A stretch of 64,000 bases of DNA from Archilochus colubris. Taxonomy: Eukaryota > Chordata > Aves > Apodiformes > Trochilidae. This document shows, piece by piece, positions 1 to 12,059 of the stretch. The stretch is taken from positions 30,303,121 to 30,367,120 of the forward strand of contig CM041085.1 of NCBI GenBank assembly GCA_023079485.1, in the 5' to 3' direction. The notes below the pieces were generated by a model that did not search any database, was not told where the DNA came from, and saw only the letters and a program-made list of their open reading frames with translations. Positions within the stretch are counted from its first letter, which is position 1, and each line of letters begins with the position of its first letter. The translations under genes and the position numbers were made by a program.

Positions 1-1500
1 AGTCTCATCACCTTGCTGCATACAAGGAAGCAAGGTTCCTCAAGATCACTGCATCAAGCACAACCACATGCTTTTATACTTCTGCCCTTACTCTGTCTCA
101 TTTCTTCCTTGCCAACAGCTATTAGTGAGTAGCTTCTATCTCAGGAGGCTTTTGCATCTCACCAAGGGTGTTGGCTTTCATTCCATTTAGACTTGCAAAG
201 GAAGTTTTCTTTCAACTTGAAGACAGCAAACGCAACACTCAGTGCCTCACCTGTCTCAGCCTAGACAGCAAGAACCCTAGGGGATTTCTTTGTTTGCACA
301 CTGTTTGCAGATGTGCACCTCACCAATCTAGGCATTAATTTACTCAGGCAAGTCCCTCTGATATGCCACTGAAGGCTTAAGAAACATGGCAGCCTCTGTG
401 AATAATCTACCATATGCCCAAGTGATGGAGGATGCTTTTACTTACTTCTTTATCAGTACTCTTTCATCCTCATATGAAGCACAAACCCCCTCACCTGCCC
501 CTTCTGTTACCTAGACCTGGTAAAAACATAACTAAAAGAATAGCAGCAATGGTCTTTTGGAGGATGGTTAAGGTAGTGGCCAGGAGAAGGAGTTCATAGC
601 AAAATAGCTGATAGCATCCCTAAATGACTAAACTTTTGCACCCCTCTGGAGACTCAGCTTAAAACAATTCCCCCATTGTTATCACAATGTAACTGCTTTT
701 GGATTATTTTTTATTTATTTCAGTAATTACAGACATTTTTCATTATCATAAAATGATTACCGAATTAATCAACTCTTTCAAGAAAACAAGCTTTGACTAG
801 TAATACTACAATTCAGCATTTATGAAGAGCTGATCTTCTGAAAGTAAAGATGTAGTGTAACTACTCTGCCAGCAATCAACCATGGATGAATTAGGAATTT
901 TTTAGGAATGGGTATATTTCAAATTGAAAGACACCTAACAGTAATAGCTTTTAGGAATTTGTCTTTCTCTCTCTCACTAATAAGAATTCCAAAAACTCTA
1001 TAGAATGAGTCTGCAGATTGCTTCTTTCTTGTTGCTGCTTTTGTGAACTATACACAAAAACAAATTAAACAAAACTATAATGAGAAAGTCCTAATATTTA
1101 ACTATGGAGGACAACAAAAATACTTCGTGGCAGATTTGCAAATAAAAAATGTTCCTCTGCCTAAAGCATGTTCCTGAGCAAAGAACTGGAAGATAACTAT
1201 TATTGATAAGAGGTTTGTTCTTTAAGAAAAGAACTCTATGCTAATTTGATTATACTAGAAAAGCCTACAACATTTAATCTTGAAAATAAGGAAAGCCAAC
1301 AGTGTCTAAGACACTAATTTGTAGTCATGATTTCTGCTGCTCCCTAAAGCATCATTGTACCGTGACTGAAGGATCATCAACACACCCTACTATTTTAAAT
1401 AATTTTTATTGTAGTTACTAGGCAGCTACCTAGTAGAAATTTCCCAGTTGCTTTTCTGAACATTTGTTGTCTCAGTTCATGTTTCAAGCAATGAAACATT
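1..1500. other. Unique AT-rich sequence, nothing recognised
   Basis: No gene, repeat family or RNA gene was recognised here. Stops are frequent in all frames. The sequence has the mixed AT-rich composition of avian intergenic or intronic DNA. Confidence 0.6.
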
Positions 1501-1513
1501 TTACATTTTTCTT

Positions 1514-1618
1514 AACAACCAACCAAATAAACAAAAAAAAAAACAACCAACAAACAAACAAACAAAAAACCCCAACCAAAACAAAGACAAATAAACAATG
1601 ACAAAAAAACCAAACAAA
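1514..1618 (+). repeat. A/C-rich low-complexity tract (CAAA-like)
   Basis: The plus strand is almost only A and C for about 100 bases, with CAAA and CCAA units and a run of eleven A. G and T are nearly absent. Similar amino-rich tracts recur at 26.7 kb, 39.7 kb and 46.9 kb, and as the G/T complement at 12.0, 43.4 and 62.7 kb. It is a low-complexity repeat with no coding signal. Confidence 0.8.
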
Positions 1619-4600
1619 GCTTCACAGCTATTTAAAAATACAGCCTCAAATACCCTCTCTGATCTGTTAAGGTGAATTTTTGGCAGGAATAATCAGAGAA
1701 CTATCTATTGGATATGCTTCTACTAATATCCTAAGCATGCAATGTCACTCTTTGTTATTGAGATCGGACATGTACCAAATCCATATGATTTAACCAAAGA
1801 AACCTGAAAACAGCATGACTTCAGGCAGTCTTCCTTCTTGATTAGTTCCACAGAAAAGTGCTGGTTAATATAAACCAAAGCAAGGTCATGGACCAGACTA
1901 TCAATTATACTTAACAAAAAAATTAGTCGCAGCACTGGAAGACTTTACTTGGCATGGCTTGTTTTTCTGGCATGGATAAAGCCCATAAATCTTTAGCCTA
2001 CAACCCCACTTTGCCATTTGTTCTTTTCCTTCTAAATTGGACAAAGTTAAAGTAGTTTAGTAGGGCAAGTCATCATGTTTAAGCAGCTCTAAATTCACTC
2101 TCCTGTCATACTCATTTTGAGAGGTTCTCTGGTTCAGCCAAAGGGAAGTTCATGGCTTTTAGCATCTAGCCATTTCTATCAATATTTCTTCATTGTTTGT
2201 TCATCACTGATAGGATATCATGGAGATCCTCTAGTGCTGTGTACTGCATTTTTTGTGATTTAGTTATCCCCTGACAAAGATTCCTTCCCTGATGATAACT
2301 GCAATGAGTACAGTAATATAATCACTATTTTTGATGCTTTTGAGGGGATGATCTACTCACTAAGCAGATCTTGCAGCATTCCCAGTCTAAGACTGAAAAT
2401 TCAAGCTTGCATATGCTATTTGCAGCAATGGTAAATGAAAACAGAAAAAGAGGTGATGAAAACTGAAATTAAATTGAAAAAATAAATACTAAATCTTCAG
2501 ATAAGTCTAATTTGGACATTTCTTTTGTCCAAAGTACTTCAGTACAGTGTAAATTCTCTTTGCAGAGGAACTTTACACACTAGCTGTTACTAATAGGTAC
2601 CTATAGTAGGGTTAATAACCCCTAGAGACAACCTGCACACGTAAGAAGGTATCAGTCTTCATGAAGTTCTTGGAATGTGGAAAGAAATACACCTACTTCT
2701 AATTACACCAATCTTTACAAATGATACTGTGCTGCTTCTTATTACACCATTACTTTGTCCAGTGTTATGTGAATAATGGAAAAAAAGAGCTTTTTTTCAA
2801 GAGTTCCTGCTTGAACCTGATGTTATTTCAGATAATTTAAGAAAATAAAAAATTATTCCTTTGATTAGAAGAATGTTCTCCAATAAGAAAAGTGGAAGTC
2901 TAGGTAACACTGATAGTTAATGAAGCACTAAATCCTCCTGTAGTGCACTTACTTCTGATCCGTGAAGCACCTTGGATCTGATGGTGCATCTCTAGAAGGA
3001 AAAGAAGCTGAAGGAATACAGTGCAGATATGATTTTTACAGACTTATTTAGATATTACTGAGCAATTTTTTATGCAACGGCTTTTAGTACTGATAATTAT
3101 TTAGGTTCATCAAAACTTGCCTCATCAAAAATAGGGTAAGAATAAATTGAAAATCCCAATTAATTTATTTCAAGCATGTACTTGGTTTCAAACATATTCT
3201 GGACTACAGATGAACTCCTGAATTTTGATCAAATAAATTCCACCATCTTAATTATTTTCAGCATATTTTTTACTGGAAGGTTCTGTCTCAGTATAAGGAG
3301 TGTCTGTTAATAGTCTTGATTATCAGAATGCAATTTCAACTGCAAAATTGTTACTCATCAATATACAACACCCAGTCCTTTAATAGGCTCTTGTGATTTC
3401 AACAGAACCAGGGCAACTAATCATGTCTAAGGATCAATATCTCACATCATCAGAAATTTAAAAAATATTAGATATATCATGAGGTGCCAATACTGTAAGA
3501 AATTTCTGTAAAGAAAGCAATTACTGGCAATCTTTATTAAATCATCCTAAGTGTTCAAGTATTCCTTAAAAATTTGTGTTGATTGACTACAGAGTTTAAA
3601 TATGAAAATCCTAAGTTCTTCTAGAGTACAAGGTGACAGGATTATATGCTATCTAGATGTTTTCATTGTTCAGCCTCAACTTACTGCGAAAAGGCTGCAG
3701 TTATAAAGGCCAGGATTTAATGATACCAGCTGGTTATATTGTAAAGGCCAGGGTAAAAAGTCAATCTCATGTTGCCTGTGACTACAAAACTTTGGCAGGA
3801 AAAATATCTGCTGTTTTTCCAGCTGACAGAATCCAAGAGACATTGTTTGTCCTACACTGTTGATTTACAAGACAAAAACTGAATGACATAGCAACCTCAT
3901 ATTCCATAACAATACTACCTTCTATTTCATTTCATTATGTGAAGAAAGACATTCAAGAGCTGTAATTAACCAGGCTTCAGAAATGCAGGTTATATTTTTT
4001 TATTATTGAAAAAAAAAAGGTTCAGTTTTCATTAATCCTGACAGGAATACAACACAATACAATACAGTATGAATAATAGACAACAAACATTTTAAATATA
4101 TCTCCCAATTAGGGATTTAAAAAGTTCCCAACACATGGAAAATCCTGGAGATTCATCTATTAGATTAAATGCTATGCTTGCCTCTTTTATTTGTGGACTA
4201 TACATAGGGCATTAAAAAATGTTGAACTTTCAGAGGTACTTACATACAATTGCCTTTATCTCATCTATTTTATCCTTAAAGTGTGACTTTTTACACTATT
4301 TCGATTCAATTTTTCATACAAATTTTTAAATGCCATTATTTTACTGGTAACATATTAATCAGAGCTCATGGGAGTGAAGACACTTTAGTTTAGCCTTGAG
4401 AATAATGTTTCTTATTGTAACTATTATTCCTAGAAGCAAACACTTTGATGAAGACAGAAACATTTGAGAATTAAAATTTGATTGTGAGAGGCTTGTGTTT
4501 TTTTCTGAGGCAGAAAATTGGCTGAATATTAGTCATCAGAACCTGAATAATCTTTTCAGAAAATTCCAGTGTGTTAATTTTCAGACAGAGATTGTCTATC

Positions 4601-6670
4601 TATACCACATCTCTGCAATTTTCCAACTGTGTACAGCCCTTCCATGAAACTATTGTTTGTACTAAAAATCTTCTCATAAAAACCCAAAAAATCTGCCAAG
4701 TAATGGCATCAACTTGTTACTTCCCAACCTGTCTTGAAACAACAGATGACTGCTGCTGTCTACATATCCCCTGAAGATCAGAGGAAGGCTTAACCCACTA
4801 GAAAGAGAGCAAATTGGGAAAAGATAGCAAATGTTGAAATCCAAAAATGAGAGGCAGTCAGACATATTTTATGCATTATGCTGTGGGGAGGCAGAATACC
4901 ACAAGATAGATTTTATATGTGAAAATTGCAAAGGAAAGGAGATTTAAAATTGTTATTGCTCTGTCAGAGGAGTATGCATTGGAGGAAGAGGTGATGAAAG
5001 ACAAAGCAAAACACCTCCTGATCCTGATAGAAGCTGAGATCATGAAGGAAATATTACAGAACATCAGAATAGGAAACATTACAGGATATAGCCTGGTTAA
5101 ATTTCTAAGCTTTGAGATTTCTACTCACAATAAAGGAAAGGAAGATGCCAGACTGACATCTCTTGGAAGCCTGAACTGAAGAGAAATACCAGTTGCTGGG
5201 GATACAGAAAGCATGCTGTGTTTTCTTGATCTGTATTTTTGAGAGAAAAGGGGATTCTGGGGAACTATTAAGGAAGCAGGATGTTGACATAGTTTAGGAT
5301 TGTGTCTCCAGTTTTTCTGCCTCTGCAGTAATAAAAATATATATAAATCATAAAAATCCTAGAATCTAACTTTATGTCTTGCTAAAGGCAAACTTTGTCT
5401 AGTATTGGAGGGAAGGCTAGCTGAAAAGAATCAATTTAGTGTCCTCTCTCCCTTGCAGGTAATAATCCAAATAAAACAATAATAATAAACATTGAAATAA
5501 ACCAGATCCCAGGATCTTCTGGTGGATCTAGAAACTGGAAAGTGCTGCCTCTAGACACCACCAGAGTAGACAGTGTCACTGACTGTCATTTCCATTAATT
5601 TAAAATATTTCTACATAATCCTATAATGATTCCAATCTCTCGGGAGTAGGAATTTTTCCCTGCTGGTGCTTTGCAGGCTTAAAGAGGTGATATTTCTGTG
5701 GTGGAAACCAGTTCTGGCATTTTATTTACCTGACATTTTCATAGATATAAAATAAACCAATTCTGAGGGTCTGACATGCAAGAGCATTACAGGACTTTTT
5801 TTTCTTTCTTCATAGAAGAAAGGCTAAAAAAACACATATATCCACCTTGAGCCCTCACTGGAGGCCTTCAGTGCAGAACTGTTCTTTCAGAAACAAGCTC
5901 ATCGATTACACCAAGGGTGCTGGCATGGACTGGGGATGGGGATGGTGGGGGCCATTCTCCCAAAGTACCCTCTGTCACAGTTTCACTGCAGTTGGATGGG
6001 TGAAACATTTTTTCCCAGGCAGCCACTTGATATGATCCTCCTACTTCTTCAAGAGTATGTGAGAAGCGGGTTTACCTCCTGCCTTCCCTGACTCAAAACA
6101 GCCTGAGATGAAAACCTGCACTCTGGGGCAGACAGACCATGGATCTGTGGCTGGCTTTTTGGCAGCACAGAGTTCTAGCCAGAAGGAAGCAGACAGTGTG
6201 CTCTTTCCCAGAAGCAGATGCTTTGATCAAGAGAGAGCTGTTTTGACACAGCCTGCTTTTGAGATCACATTGCAAAGGGCTTTATTTCATTCCAGTGCAG
6301 AACGATAAAAGACTTCAGCACATTAAATAGCATCAGGAAATGGGCTTTTCAACCTCTGCCCAAGCTCTCCTCATCACACTTTGGCCTACTCTGTTCAAAT
6401 TAATTTATTTTGAACATATACTTCCAGAAGAGAAAAAAGTGTAACAAATACTTCACAATATATAGTGTCTTGTTCAGCATCATTATGCTGTACCACTTTC
6501 TGGTTTGATAGCTCATTTTACATTTTATTTCTTTGTCATATTACTTAAATTCAATTAAAAATAAAATATTAGAATTAAAACCCATTTTAATTCTTTCTCT
6601 GATCTGCTCAAATATTTTCTCAAAGCATTGTAAAAGGGCCTTTCTTAGTCACAAACAATCCTGAACATGT
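1619..6670. other. Unique AT-rich sequence, no gene recognised
   Basis: Only short open frames occur, the longest an 86-codon plus-strand frame at 4919-5179. That frame is lysine- and glutamate-rich because the DNA is A-rich. No convincing splice-bounded exon, RNA gene or recognised repeat was found. Confidence 0.55.
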
Positions 6671-6818
6671 TTCCTCCCTGGAAATGTTCAAGGCCAACCT
6701 GGATAGGAGTTTGAGCTACCAGGTCTAATGGGAGGTGTCCTGCCCATGTCAGGGGAGTTGGAATTATTTGAGTATATTTAAGGCTCCTTCTGACCCAGGG
6801 TCCCTTTCTATGACCTTA
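6671..6818 (+). mobile_element. CR1 LINE 3'-end fragment
   Basis: The block runs from 'cctggaaatgttcaaggcca' through 'gggaggtgtcctgcccatg' to 'gacccagggtccctttctat', which follows the order of the non-coding tail of CR1 retrotransposons of birds. It is a 5'-truncated, diverged copy, about 150 bp long. The final ATTCTATG repeats are mostly lost, which suggests an old insertion. Confidence 0.8.
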
Positions 6819-7440
6819 TCTACTAGAGAATTATAAATTTCCTTTCATCATCTCAGAATAGTTTGATGTGTAGCCTTACACCCTACACCACCGACTTTCT
6901 AGGTTTTCTTGTCCTATTTCTTGGATAATAGGGGCAATTCACCTTTCCTATTTATTCCTCATAAAAGCCTGATTTTTGCTCTCCTAGAGAAGCAATCGTT
7001 TGTCACTGGAATAATTTTCATCAAATCTTACAGAGAAAAGCAACCCAATGAATCCTTCACAAACAATTCTTTATAACAGACCTCAATATGTAGTGATGGA
7101 CATTTTGTATATCAACTGGAATGACAATTATGATAAAAAACCAAAGGTCCCTGAAGAAAGAATGCTAACACTTTACCTTTCCGTATGCCAGTATGTATTC
7201 TTTTCATCACAAAATAGGTTTAAACACATTTATTTTGTTTCACTGTCCTTCTTATTGAATTCTAAGTGAAGACACTCGTTTAAAGTTTCAAAGGGATTTA
7301 TATCATTAGAGTCACTCATTTCATTTGGGAAAGTGTTCTCATTTACTTCAAAAGTGACATTTGGGTGACATTTAAAGTTACTGAGTCAATAGATCAGATT
7401 TTTTTTTTCTTTCCCTCAGGAGAAAATTCTGTAAATTTGT

Positions 7441-7455
7441 AAAAAAAAAAAAAAA
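7441..7455 (+). repeat. Poly(A) run
   Basis: Fifteen consecutive A. No retroposed gene was recognised in the preceding sequence, so it is called only as a homopolymer. Confidence 0.8.
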
Positions 7456-7816
7456 GTAGCTAGTAAGACTTAGGTCTAGATTCACCCCTGACAGAATAGC
7501 TTATTTTTGTCACACTAACACCAACACATCTGAGCACCACCACTCTAAAGCACCTTTAGCTTGATCTGCTCAGGACACTGTACATAGTACCCAACACACT
7601 TTTTAATCAGACTGAGAAAAGGAATGTTTGCTAACTGGTAGATATGAGGCAAGTGGCAGAAAACTTTACAGACTTTCTCCTAAAAGGTCGGTCGAGTTTC
7701 TACATTTATGACTCTCCATGAAATTAAATCCTAGCCAACTGCCTTCTGGCTGCACAAGCTCCTGCTCCCAAAAGCTTCATACTTCTGCTTAAAGTAGGAA
7801 GCACTTAAGTCCTCAC

Positions 7817-8052
7817 CTGTTATCTGAACATCTACAGCTCTCTTGTTGCACACACTCAAGGCACTGACAGCTTGAGCACTGGACAGGTCTTGCTTAGCAA
7901 GACAGAGCCACCCATTGCCTTCCAGCTGTGGTGGTAGCCATGCTGGGATTTTCCCAGCATCCTGGACCAGGTGAAAACTCAGGAGGCAGGGATCTCCAGC
8001 CTGCCCTGCTCCATGAAACCTATGGTATTGGATATCTAGCTCATCACATCTC
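7817..8052 (-). CDS. Candidate internal exon of an unidentified gene
   Basis: On the minus strand a pyrimidine-rich acceptor (cttttattccttcccag) is followed by 236 bases open in one frame (78 complete codons), then a donor of the form AACAG|GTGAGG. The exon would start with one carried base and end with one, so it is phase-symmetric and could be skipped without a frameshift. The peptide contains WLPPQLEGNGWLCLAKQ and AQAVSALSVCNK. I do not recognise a family. It could equally be a non-coding exon or a chance combination of splice-like signals. Its leading phase does not match the end of the candidate exon at 9105-9232. Confidence 0.25.
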
Positions 8053-8556
8053 CTGGGAAGGAATAAAAGCTGTAGCTCCCACTTCCTCAGGAATTCTGTG
8101 ACCACAGGGTATCCCGCAGCATGGTGATCTGCTCCTTTTCTTTCAGCTGAATAACTTTAATCTGTTCAGAAGGTTAAATCTTAAGGCCATTGGTAATAGA
8201 ATTCTCCAGAGAGAAGACACTTCAGGCTTTGCTCCATTTAAAAAGCTCAGGAAATATAGCACTAGAAACAGAGCTGTCTTAACCTTCTTCGGAGAGAAAG
8301 ACAAAGCAAAAATGTACAGAACACTAAACTAGGATGTCGTTGCACACAAAACAAAAACATGCCAGTGTTACTTCAAATGGCAGTCTCTGAAATGGTTTCT
8401 AACCACAAACTTCTTGTTCAGCTACATCTAGGGAGAGAAGACTTTCTCCATTTTCATACCTCTAGTCCTGCTTCTGCTTGAATTTTATTAGATTGAAATG
8501 CTTGCATTTTCTAGATAACAGTTTCTCTTATGTTATTGTGGAAGTAAAGCTCTCTC

Positions 8557-8573
8557 TTTTTTTTTTTTTTTTT
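8557..8573 (+). repeat. Poly(T) run
   Basis: Seventeen T in a row following a short CT repeat; a homopolymer only. Confidence 0.8.
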
Positions 8574-9104
8574 CTGCTATCTAGTTGCTAACAAAAATAC
8601 AAGTCTGCTGAGGAAAAACTACTGTAATTCAGAAGGAAAGGAACTGTATGCTTTCTCTCCTTTTCCATTTCTACTGAATGCCAGGGAACATCAACCAAGG
8701 GACTGGAAAGGATTTTACCATTTACACAGCTTGTTTTCCCTGCATTTAACTGGATGCTGCTTTTGGCACATTTTCAGATGCTACTTGCAGTTATCTTAGA
8801 TTTTCATATACATTTGAATTTAGGCTATTTATAACATTTACTGCATTAATAAGTGACTCACATTATCTACTAGTTGGCTGTAAAGTAAGATAATATCTCT
8901 TGCAGTTGGTCTCCCATTAGAAAATATATATATGTATGTGAAATAATGTTATAAGTATATGTTATAAATATATCAGTTAGATTATGGCACAGATGGGAAG
9001 GAGGCAGAACTCAGCATGTATGCAATCTATGATGAAATCTCTGGGATTATTAAAAAAATAAACAAATAATAATGTACCCTCAAAGTTAGTATCATGCCAC
9101 TTAC

Positions 9105-9232
9105 CTTTTTATCAGTCACGACCTTCTGACTATCCACAACAACCATCTTCAGGCCATCCAGTCCAGCCACCAGTAGTTTGGTTCCTCTTGGTTGTAGTAA
9201 CAAAGCAGTAGATGTATGACAGTAATTACAGC
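9105..9232 (-). CDS. Candidate internal exon, best splice signals in window
   Basis: On the minus strand a strong acceptor (tctcttgcttttcatcagctgctttttag) leads into 128 bases open in one frame, ending at a near-consensus donor AAAAAG|GTAAGTGG. The exon would start with two carried bases and end in phase 0, giving 42 complete codons. The peptide includes PRGTKLLVAGLDGLKMVVVD, a run of alternating hydrophobic strand-like residues that could suit a beta-propeller blade or similar fold; that is inference from pattern only. No family was recognised. It is the most exon-like block here, but one short exon without partners is weak evidence for a gene. Confidence 0.35.
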
Positions 9233-9402
9233 CTAAAAAGCAGCTGATGAAAAGCAAGAGATATAGATGAAAAATCATGGGGAAATATCAGGTTTTAAAC
9301 TAATGTAGTTATTAGCACTTTGTTATTGGCCAAGTTATTGTCCACATGTCAAGTCAAAGCAAGACTTTAATTTTCCAACCACCTACATGTACCTACTCCG
9401 TC

Positions 9403-9430
9403 ATATATATATATATATATATACACACAC
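9403..9430 (+). repeat. (AT)n/(AC)n microsatellite
   Basis: About ten AT units run directly into four AC units, a typical compound dinucleotide microsatellite. Confidence 0.9.
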
Positions 9431-11333
9431 TCATTTTACATACAAATATTTCTCTAGAGTAAACCAGGCAGATTTATTTGAACAGAAAGCAGAGAGTCCA
9501 CAGGGTACCAAGATGAAGTAGGTTTTTCTACCCTAAAGTAGTCTGATATTTTTGTACAATATGACATTTGTAAAAACCAGAAAAGTTAAATGAACAAATC
9601 TAGTTACAATTGCACTACATTTTCAAGCTGCTAACTAGCAGTTAGGAATAAAAACCACAGACAGGACTGATTCATTTATTCATTGGCCGGCAAGGTACTT
9701 GCTAAAATGCATTCCAAGAAAAAAAATATCTTCAGAAACTATAATCTCCTTTTTATTTTTCCTTCCCCCAGAAGTAGATGAAAATGAGGTACAAAATGGG
9801 AAGAAGCTGGCAGGTCTGGATAGGTTGACACTTGTCACAGTTTTAGCCAACAACTAGTTGACAGATGCTGTCATTTCCCCACTACCTTCCAAGCAAAGAT
9901 AAAAAGGGGAATAAAGGAGATAGACTTCAACGCTGTAATAAACCTAGGATAGGTTTAATGAAGTAGTAATAATTATGGTGAATTACCAATATATGCAAAT
10001 AAATATATATGGAACCCATACTCTTCAGTTGGTAATTACTTCCCAACAACAACCAGAAGTCCCAAACTGGACTTGGCAGCAAATGGGGGTGTCTGAATCC
10101 AGGGTCCCAGGGCCAGGATGCAACAGTCACTTAACTCTGGAACATAGTGATAAATGATAGGAAAAGAAGACCAGAATGAGCCTACTGCCAATAGATATAG
10201 CTTAGTCTAGAAAAGCAAACATATATGAAGCATAATCAACACACTGGACTGCAATCTGATATTGGAAGGGTTTGTTGGCTTCGATAGGCGGAGGAAAAAA
10301 AATTATACAATGATATAAAACATAAAGTCATGGCTATAAGGAATAATAACATTGTAAGTTCTGATCTTGCTGGAGTTAGAGGAAGAGAAAGAAATGGAGG
10401 ACTTGAACAGCCATAAAAAATAAATATGATTTTGGAATGTCTCACTGGAACAGTTTTAGGAGCACTGAAAAACATTAATGTCTTTGTGTAAATACATCGT
10501 AACACTGCATCTGCTTGGGTTTACATTACACAGCAGCACTGGCCCTGCTGGGAGCTGGTTGCCTCAGGTATATCAGTCAACAATAGACCTAATCACTCTT
10601 GTTTCATTGTGGTTTAGTTCTCCCATGTCTCTTACACAGCAGTTTTAAACAATCTTCTTACTTCCTTTGCATGTTCCCCTTTTAAAAACCTGACTTTTCA
10701 CTCTTAAGAGCTCCAAGCAGATGGTTTAATTCATTTCTCCAGCTGTCAGAAGGACTCTTCTCCCCAACAGCAAGGAACCAGTCAGGGATAAATAGCTATA
10801 TATGTCAAGATTTAGTATATAGCACAATATCCTGTGACTGAAAGTGTTGGGAAGGTATACTCAGCCTAGGTTTGTCTCCTTGTCCTCTCTCTACAGAACA
10901 ATAAAATTGCAGCCTGTCTTTATCTCTCAGGAGAGCTATGGAAGTTAATTGGGAAGTAGATTCTAATATGTCCATTAACTTTTTGATTATAAAGGTAAAT
11001 AGCATCCTTGTTTCCTTGGTTACTTACTTGGTTTGAAATCATAAAAAAAGTATTAAGTGCCTGATCTGCAAATTTAGTCTTTTAACATAAAATGTAGAGT
11101 GGGTTTACGCAGCAGTGATAAGGTAATTAGAAATATGGAAATAACTTTATTAAAAACTCAGTTTCTCTGAGTCAGATGAAAAAAATAAAAACCTAATGCA
11201 ACAACTAGACACATTTTGGGCCCTCCAGGGTAAACATTCTGCAAAAATAATTGCTTTCTTTCGTCTGCAGCTAACACTGAGACAAGCAGTAATGTCCATG
11301 GTAATTATCAGTGGGTTACTCGTCTGCAAATAC

Positions 11334-11481
11334 CTCTGGCAATCAGAGCAGAAGTTCCTAAGAACCAGTTTGAATCTCCCTTGGCTCCCTCCTTCTAGGT
11401 GGGGAAGCAGCTGCTCTAATTGATCAAGCATCTCCGGAGATTTACTGATTAAGTGGATAGGTGCTACTGCAGCTTCCAATA
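11334..11481 (-). CDS. Candidate internal exon of an unidentified gene
   Basis: On the minus strand the acceptor ctccccagcatctttctag opens a 148-base block with one open frame, closing at donor GCCAGAG|GTATTTGC. Two bases are carried in and two out, with 48 complete codons between. The peptide reads like a soluble helical segment, including SKSPEMLDQLEQLLPHLEGG and a cysteine pair near its end. It does not phase-match the candidate exon at 9105-9232, so they cannot be consecutive exons as drawn. The family is not recognised; chance remains possible. Confidence 0.3.
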
Positions 11482-11984
11482 CTAGAAAGATGCTGGGGAG
11501 AACCTACTCTTCCCCAGGGATGAACCTAGCAGCTATGTTTATTCATTCCCAGTCACTCTTTGGGAGCTATTCAGAACAGGGGCCCTTCCCACCTGGAATA
11601 CAGGGCATTTGCTTGCCATCCATGCCCTCGCCTGCCTTCCAGAAGTCTCTTGACCTGTACTGAGCTTAGAGTTGGTGACCCTTTAAACGCCATACAAATT
11701 GACCCCTTAAACAAAGTTCATGCTCTGGTGTACTGTGAATTCTTGTCTGGAGTTAAGTGATTCTTCGTGACAGATTAATAAAACATTTCTACTAAGATGA
11801 TTACACTCATCTCAGTGCCAAAACCCTACCTCATAAAGCAGCCAAGATTATTCACGTAGAAAGTGCATTCCAGCTTCATCTGCAGAACACCAGAAGGCTT
11901 GGTGTACAAAACAAAGGATGAGAACACTCATAAATCACAAGAACATAAACCTCTGGGAAATCATTACTATTTAAACTCTGTGTC

Positions 11985-12045
11985 TTGGTTAGGGGCTTTT
12001 TGTTTTGTTTTTGTGAGGTTTTTGGGGTTTTTAAAAGCATGATAA
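11985..12045 (+). repeat. G/T-rich low-complexity tract
   Basis: The plus strand is almost entirely G and T (ttttgttttgtttttgtg and ggtttttggggttttt). It is the complement type of the A/C tracts elsewhere in the window. Confidence 0.7.
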
Positions 12046-12059
12046 ATCCTATATACAAA

